Source of the DNA: Rhyzopertha dominica
Lineage: Eukaryota > Arthropoda > Insecta > Coleoptera > Bostrichidae
Assembly (NCBI GenBank): GCA_025024175.1
Contig: QCXZ01000064.1
Span: 13,516,001 to 13,580,000 of the forward strand
DNA length: 64,000 nucleotides
Direction of reading: 5' to 3'
How positions within the stretch are numbered: the stretch's first letter is position 1; every line of letters begins with the position of its first letter. The position numbers and the translations under genes were made by a program. Positions 59,699-64,000 of this stretch are shown here, in pieces. The notes below the pieces were generated by a model. It was not told the DNA's origin. It was given only the letters and a program-made list of their open reading frames with translations, and ran no database searches.

Positions 59699-59913
59699 CA
59701 ATAATCATTGTGGGCGATACTATGCCATCTAGTGGCAATTCGCGTGACGCTGAGACCTGCACATTCTGAAGACATCGTCGTTGGCGACCTTTGCTGGTAT
59801 TAAACGTCCATTCCAAGATGGGATACCGTTTATGGTACATGTTCCCCCACAGAGTCGGGTNTGTGGTACTGTTAATTGGCACTAGATGACAGTGCCGCCC
59901 ACAATTATTATTC
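59699..59913. mobile_element. MITE with ~40-bp terminal inverted repeats
   Basis: CAATAATCATTGTGGGCGAT through ATCTAGTGGCAATT (59,699-59,740) is the inverse of AATTGGCACTAGATGACAGT through CAATTATTATT (59,874-59,913), with about six mismatches. The element is about 215 bp, has no coding capacity, and contains one N at 59,861. No target duplication was confirmed. Confidence 0.7.
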
Positions 59914-61841
59914 TCAAATGCATTGGGACAGCTGTGCTGAGCAGGCTTTACAAGTCAAAACAGCTGTCCACAAATTGTTATCATGCATAGTTCTAACTTG
60001 ACAAAAACAGTCAGTCCATTTTCTGGTATCCGCTGAAGATGACGTCCAGATACCCTACCAGGTCGAAAACCGCATGGCACTCGACTTACCGAGCCAAACA
60101 GCTCGTAGGTCGGATGGTTGCTCGAGCATGCAACGGAGATGCTTCCACCGGTTCTGCTGAGACGTCTTCTTCGTAGAAGTCCGCAGTTTCCTTAGTGTTT
60201 TGCCCTCGGCTACTCCATAGTTGCTCCAGGAAATCTTCATTGCTCTTGCATACACTGCGCCGTTATGAAATTTTGCTGTAGTCTCAGAGTAATTCCATCA
60301 TTCGGGTCGTCCGTTGACCCTCCATGGTAACAGGTTGGCTCTGCTCTTCGACGATATTATCCACGGAAGCTTCAAACAGTCCTCCAACCTGAATTTCCTT
60401 GGCATATTTATATAAAGTTGCATATTTATATGTAGATTTTTATTTTGTCTCATAAAACTCATACCCTGGTCACGGACAAAATTTATCTGTAATGATTCAT
60501 TGATAACGTCTACGCAAAAACCGCGTGCGTTAAAATTAGTAAATAAATTTTTATTACACATCAAACAAAAATATGGACACAAATAATTAATTTAGATGAA
60601 TAAAATATATAATATAATAACAGCAAAGTGATCGTCAATTTACGCGAAGCAGGACTGTATTAGATGTGTGCTATTACAGACCGTAGAAAGTTATTTTATT
60701 ATGAGACAAAATAAAACACACACATCCAATCGTAATGTTTATTATCGAATTATGAAAATTAAATATGTCAGTAGTTGTGAGCCATTAAAATAAGTAAACA
60801 ACGTTAGAAGAAATAAACATCAAAAGTTAATTAATCTGCGTGTTTATAATACCGTTTACTAATCATTTGCAACGTGGGGTAGGAATCTGCTTCGCGATTA
60901 ATGGCCTTATATAAAGGCACGACCTTTGTATCCAAGGACATCAATAAAACCAACATTCAGAAGAAAATCCAGCTTAACACCAAATTATTCACAATATACT
61001 TGTTTACAGTTATTGAGCCCACGAATCTCGCACCAGCTGGCTTAGTAGATACAATAAAAGAAAACAGCCGAAGAAAATATGACCAGAGTAAACACTTTAT
61101 GAAAATTAAAACAAACAACAGTCACACAATAACATAAAAAGTAGTTTACTGTACCTGCTTCTCTGAATGACACTTTACTGAGGACAAAAATCATCACCAG
61201 GCGATCGATAAATGCCACAAACAATATTAGTAAATTACAATAAAACTTATATGAATAACCAAACACACGCAAATGAAAGGTTACAATGCAGTAATAACCA
61301 AATCAACTAATTGTGACGACGGTTATCAATTATTAAGTATCCTTCCTGTTTTCCCATTGCCTTAGCGTCCCTAAAATCGCCCTGCCACATTGTTTACCTT
61401 TTGGTTCCCATTAAAACCTCTCTAACATGTAGCAAACGGGAAACGCAAACATCTAATATTCCGTTCGCACAAACTCGAACCAGAAAAATTTCTACCCTAA
61501 CTACATATTATATCGTTTTTAAGCTTTAGCCTGTTCTTTAAGTTTCAATATTTATAACGGGAGCTAATAAAAATAAATCTGTCAACGCGGCCTATAAAAC
61601 CATCACACTTTAGGTACATGACTAGCTACCAGCTTAGAGGTTTAGTGTCGACAAAGAAATATGAACCGGCCCCGACTAACGTACGTAACACACACAAATA
61701 TTGTTTTTTTTCAAACGTTATTAAAGTGGCAATTTTCTGCAGCTAGCATAGGAGCCAAAGTGTCAAATTATATCTTAGCAACAATGACAGCAAAAATCAT
61801 TTGCAGCCACGGCGGCAAATATTAAGGAAACTTGATTAAAA
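59914..61841. other. Unassigned stretch
   Basis: 60,018-60,370 is more GC-rich and contains CTGAAGATGACGTCC and GGTCGAAAAC, similar to the motif at 51.6 and 47.1 kb, so it may be an unrecognised repeat. The remainder is AT-rich with chance-length frames only. Confidence 0.35.
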
Positions 61842-62565
61842 TTATGAAGTTTTATTAACGTTATTAAAAGTTAAATTAAAAGTACAATTATTGATACTAG
61901 CGTTTTGAAAGTTAAAGCCGCTGCTTGTGCCAGGCATGTTTGGGATATCTCCAGCCGAAGCTTCTATGGTATAGGTCTCATTCTGGTTTGTTGTGGTAAT
62001 TTCAATGCTTGGACTAGGTGAGACATTTTTGACATCGTCAGAAGCAGTGGCAATAGATGTACATGATGAAAATATCTTCCTCGCTGTGTGGTTTTTGTTT
62101 GCCATAGACTCTTCAATATAGCCCTCAGCTACTGTACCAGATTTCCATCCGCCATGCCTCTTTAAACATGTTAGATCAGCACCTCCGTTTACCAGCAGTG
62201 TCGCGGAGGTTCGCCTCAAGCAGTGTCCCGTATATAAATTTGTATTGGGCAATTTCAATTAATTTCGCTACTTTTTTTGGGACACTACCAATCTTGTGAA
62301 TTCCCATCACCGCTTTCCGGCATTTTCCGTTTCCGTATTTTACAAAGAATCGTGAATCCTTCATCTCTTTTGGACGCAAAGAAGCATATTTTCTGTAGAT
62401 TTGAAGAAACTTCTCGTTCACAATTGTAAAGGATCGGCTCTTATATGTTTTAGAATATGGAATTTTGATGTGCAACAAAGTCTTCATATCTTCAATGTCT
62501 TGAATTTTCATATTTACGAGTTCATCACAGCGACATGCTCCTGATACACCGACTACCAACACAAC

Positions 62566-62621
62566 CTACAAAAAGGGATTACTTTAATATTACCTATATT
62601 AATACTGTCAGAATAACTTAC
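62566..62621 (-). other. 56-nt intron in the recombinase gene
   Basis: Donor GTAAGTTATT and acceptor CCCTTTTTGTAG flank the boundary between ...LAIK and VVLVVGVSGACRC. The splice is in phase 0 and joins the core-binding linker to the catalytic domain exactly where the family continues. Confidence 0.75.
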
Positions 62622-63045
62622 CTTGATTGCCAAATAAATTTCATCTGGAGCATCAGACAAGAAACGCTCAATTTCCTCCTTTGTTAGAACTTGCGATTTT
62701 TTAGGAAAATAGCCCTCATTTTGTTTTTTTTTAAGTAAGCACGTAGTTTCATAAATCTTCCGATATCCACTCCATGCTTAATATTTAAAAGCGATTTGAT
62801 CATGGAGTAGTGTGACCACATGGTCGAACTCTTCATCTTGACCTCAGTTGACAAATAAGAAAAATATGCCAATAGCACGTTTTCAGAGTAGTTCTTTACA
62901 TTTTTCTCACTACACCATCGCATGAATTTTTCATAACTGTTGTGGTACAGTTTCCTGGACTTCGTCGGTAGCAAATTATTTACAACTTCTGAAGTGGCCT
63001 CAGCCACTTCAGGGGGCGTGCATTCGATGTCTGACATGGCGAAAA

Positions 63046-63101
63046 CTGCAAAATAATTAGTTCCAATGGGAAATATTTTTAAAATATTCGGTAAAACTTA
63101 C
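63046..63101 (-). other. 56-nt 5' leader intron of the recombinase gene
   Basis: Donor GTAAGTTTTACC and acceptor CTAATTATTTTGCAG lie 8 nt before the start codon at 63,037. It has the same length as the coding intron. Consensus quality supports a genuine spliced transcript. Confidence 0.6.
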
Positions 63102-63103
63102 AA

Positions 63104-64000
63104 AATGCAGCCAGGTTTTGTGACACATCAAATCATAGACAAGGGCTTTATCTATGCATCAAATTATTTTTCTGGTTGTTTACATTTCGTCACTAGAGAA
63201 ACCTTTCCCAGAGCAAACTAAAACAATCACTAAAGCACGTTACGCAAATTTAAAATTACTCAAACTTTTAATTAGTGCTAGATTCTTTGTCGACGTTTAA
63301 AAAAATAGCATATGTTATTTGAACCTATCTGCCTCGCAAGCTCGGCAGTTAAACTCCAGCCTTGCTACATAAAAGTTCACTCTTAAAACTATAAATGCAA
63401 AATACTTCCATATGTAAGGCTATAACTTATTTGGATAATCAATAATTTATCAAGAGCTATATGCCTGTAAACCGATAAGCTATGAATATAATTGGTAATG
63501 AGTGTTATCTGTGTTCGAGTTCCTTAGTCAGAATGTGTTTGTAACTTTCTAATGCACTAAGAATAGAAGTTGATACACAACGGAGTCATGACGTGGAAAC
63601 TATTCTGTTTATCAACTTTACCAAAGCATTACCCGGCTTTTCCACGTACCTAACTACCCCTCTTCACGCTGATTTAACAAATTATGATTACGTAGCTAGA
63701 AAGCAGATATGCTACACTATTAATTCCGCTCCCCCAAACGGCCCTTTGAATATATTGTAACTTCCTGAGTTAGCGCTCGACCTCGTCCTGGCTGCTGAAA
63801 GCGACGTACAAAGGTGCGCGACGCTCCTTAAGACAAGCGTCGTTCCAGGTAGGAAAGACACAAATCTTATAGGGCCTCCCGTTCACTTTCCTACTCCATT
63901 GTGCTGGCCCAATTAGCTTGGTATTTATGAGTCTCTTACACGCTGAGCTCCTCTCTTGGGATGACGTTCCAGATGTCCTTCCTGCCCTCGGAGTTACAGG
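63104..64000. other. Upstream flank of the recombinase gene
   Basis: The region immediately upstream should contain its promoter; no clear TATA or initiator was singled out. The last 230 bases are more GC-balanced with no recognised domain. Confidence 0.3.

Larger units (their letters stand above)
61842..63103 (-). pseudogene. Crypton-like tyrosine recombinase gene, two frame breaks
   Basis: A spliced minus-strand gene. The 5' leader exon ends at 63,102 before a 56-nt intron (GTAAGT...TTTTGCAG). The coding exon 63,037-62,622 carries the N-terminal SAM-like core-binding domain (KLYHNSYEKFMRWCSEKNVK; LLAYFSYLSTE). A second 56-nt intron (62,566-62,621; GTAAGT...TTTTGTAG, phase 0) follows. Exon 62,565-61,842 carries the catalytic domain: Arg in SGACRCDEL, Lys in the IPYSKTYKSRSF strand, GHCLRR (H-x2-R), RHGGW, and the nucleophile Tyr in VAEGYIEES. 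The C-terminus has NNCTFN, typical of insect Crypton-like proteins. One base is missing near 62,711-62,716 and one is extra near 62,251-62,255. Allowing for these gives about 379 codons in one frame. The stop overlaps AATAAA. Cryptons integrate as circular DNA by site-specific recombination; a domesticated host gene is the alternative. The breaks may be real or sequencing errors (an A-run lies close to the first). Confidence 0.75.

Noticed and set aside
1..64000. CRISPR arrays, bacterial operons, riboswitches
   Set aside because: No regularly spaced identical repeats or prokaryotic gene organisation; introns and insect-type transposons indicate a eukaryotic chromosome.

Overview
The window looks like insect genomic DNA. 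It is AT-rich and has no bacterial-style dense genes. Instead it holds broken and spliced coding remnants of insect-type mobile elements: an insect Crypton-like tyrosine recombinase, DUF4817-type mariner transposases, BED-finger hAT transposases, craniofacial-development-like LINE fragments, and a Ty3/Gypsy-type LTR element with a tRNA-Lys-like primer site. I cannot name the species. All family assignments are by eye from translated motifs; nothing was searched.

Layout. 1-5,200: mostly unannotated DNA with a Su(H)-like site, a fold-back repeat, and a non-autonomous hAT element (3505-4746) with an exact 8-bp target duplication and a leftover BED finger. It sits in a frame that would be open across the empty site. 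8,810-9,190: one convincing but unidentified terminal-exon-like reading frame. 14,200-15,240: a cluster of tRNA-derived SINE-like copies in opposite orientations around a hairpin. 16,800-18,500: LINE reverse transcriptase remains followed by a solo LTR. 20,330-22,490: scattered endonuclease, pre-RT and C-terminal pieces of a second LINE on the minus strand. 23,641-30,207: a nearly pristine LTR retrotransposon on the minus strand with 1.77-kb LTRs, PBS, PPT, 4-bp target duplication and a short gag-like frame, but no visible pol. A 622-bp hAT MITE has since landed in its 5' LTR. 30,885-32,720: a mariner fragment beside the first copy of a two-member DNA repeat family whose other copy is at 57.7-58.8 kb. 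36.2-36.6 kb: a DUF7869-like fragment. 42.7-43.7 kb: a decayed mariner transposase. 45.4-47.2 kb: nested fold-back elements. 48.2-50.0 kb: a decayed BED-hAT transposase. 59.7-59.9 kb: a MITE. 61,842-63,103: a spliced Crypton-like recombinase gene on the minus strand with two 56-nt introns, all expected catalytic residues, and two single-base frame breaks.

No complete host gene, tRNA, rRNA or CRISPR array was recognised. The long intervals between elements read as intergenic or intronic DNA. Several have an unusually ordered, mixed base composition with homeodomain-like and other sites and are flagged only as candidates for conserved non-coding DNA.

The most rewarding loci are the Crypton-like gene (one base added and one removed give a continuous frame of about 379 codons across consensus introns) and the young LTR element that apparently moved without its own polymerase.
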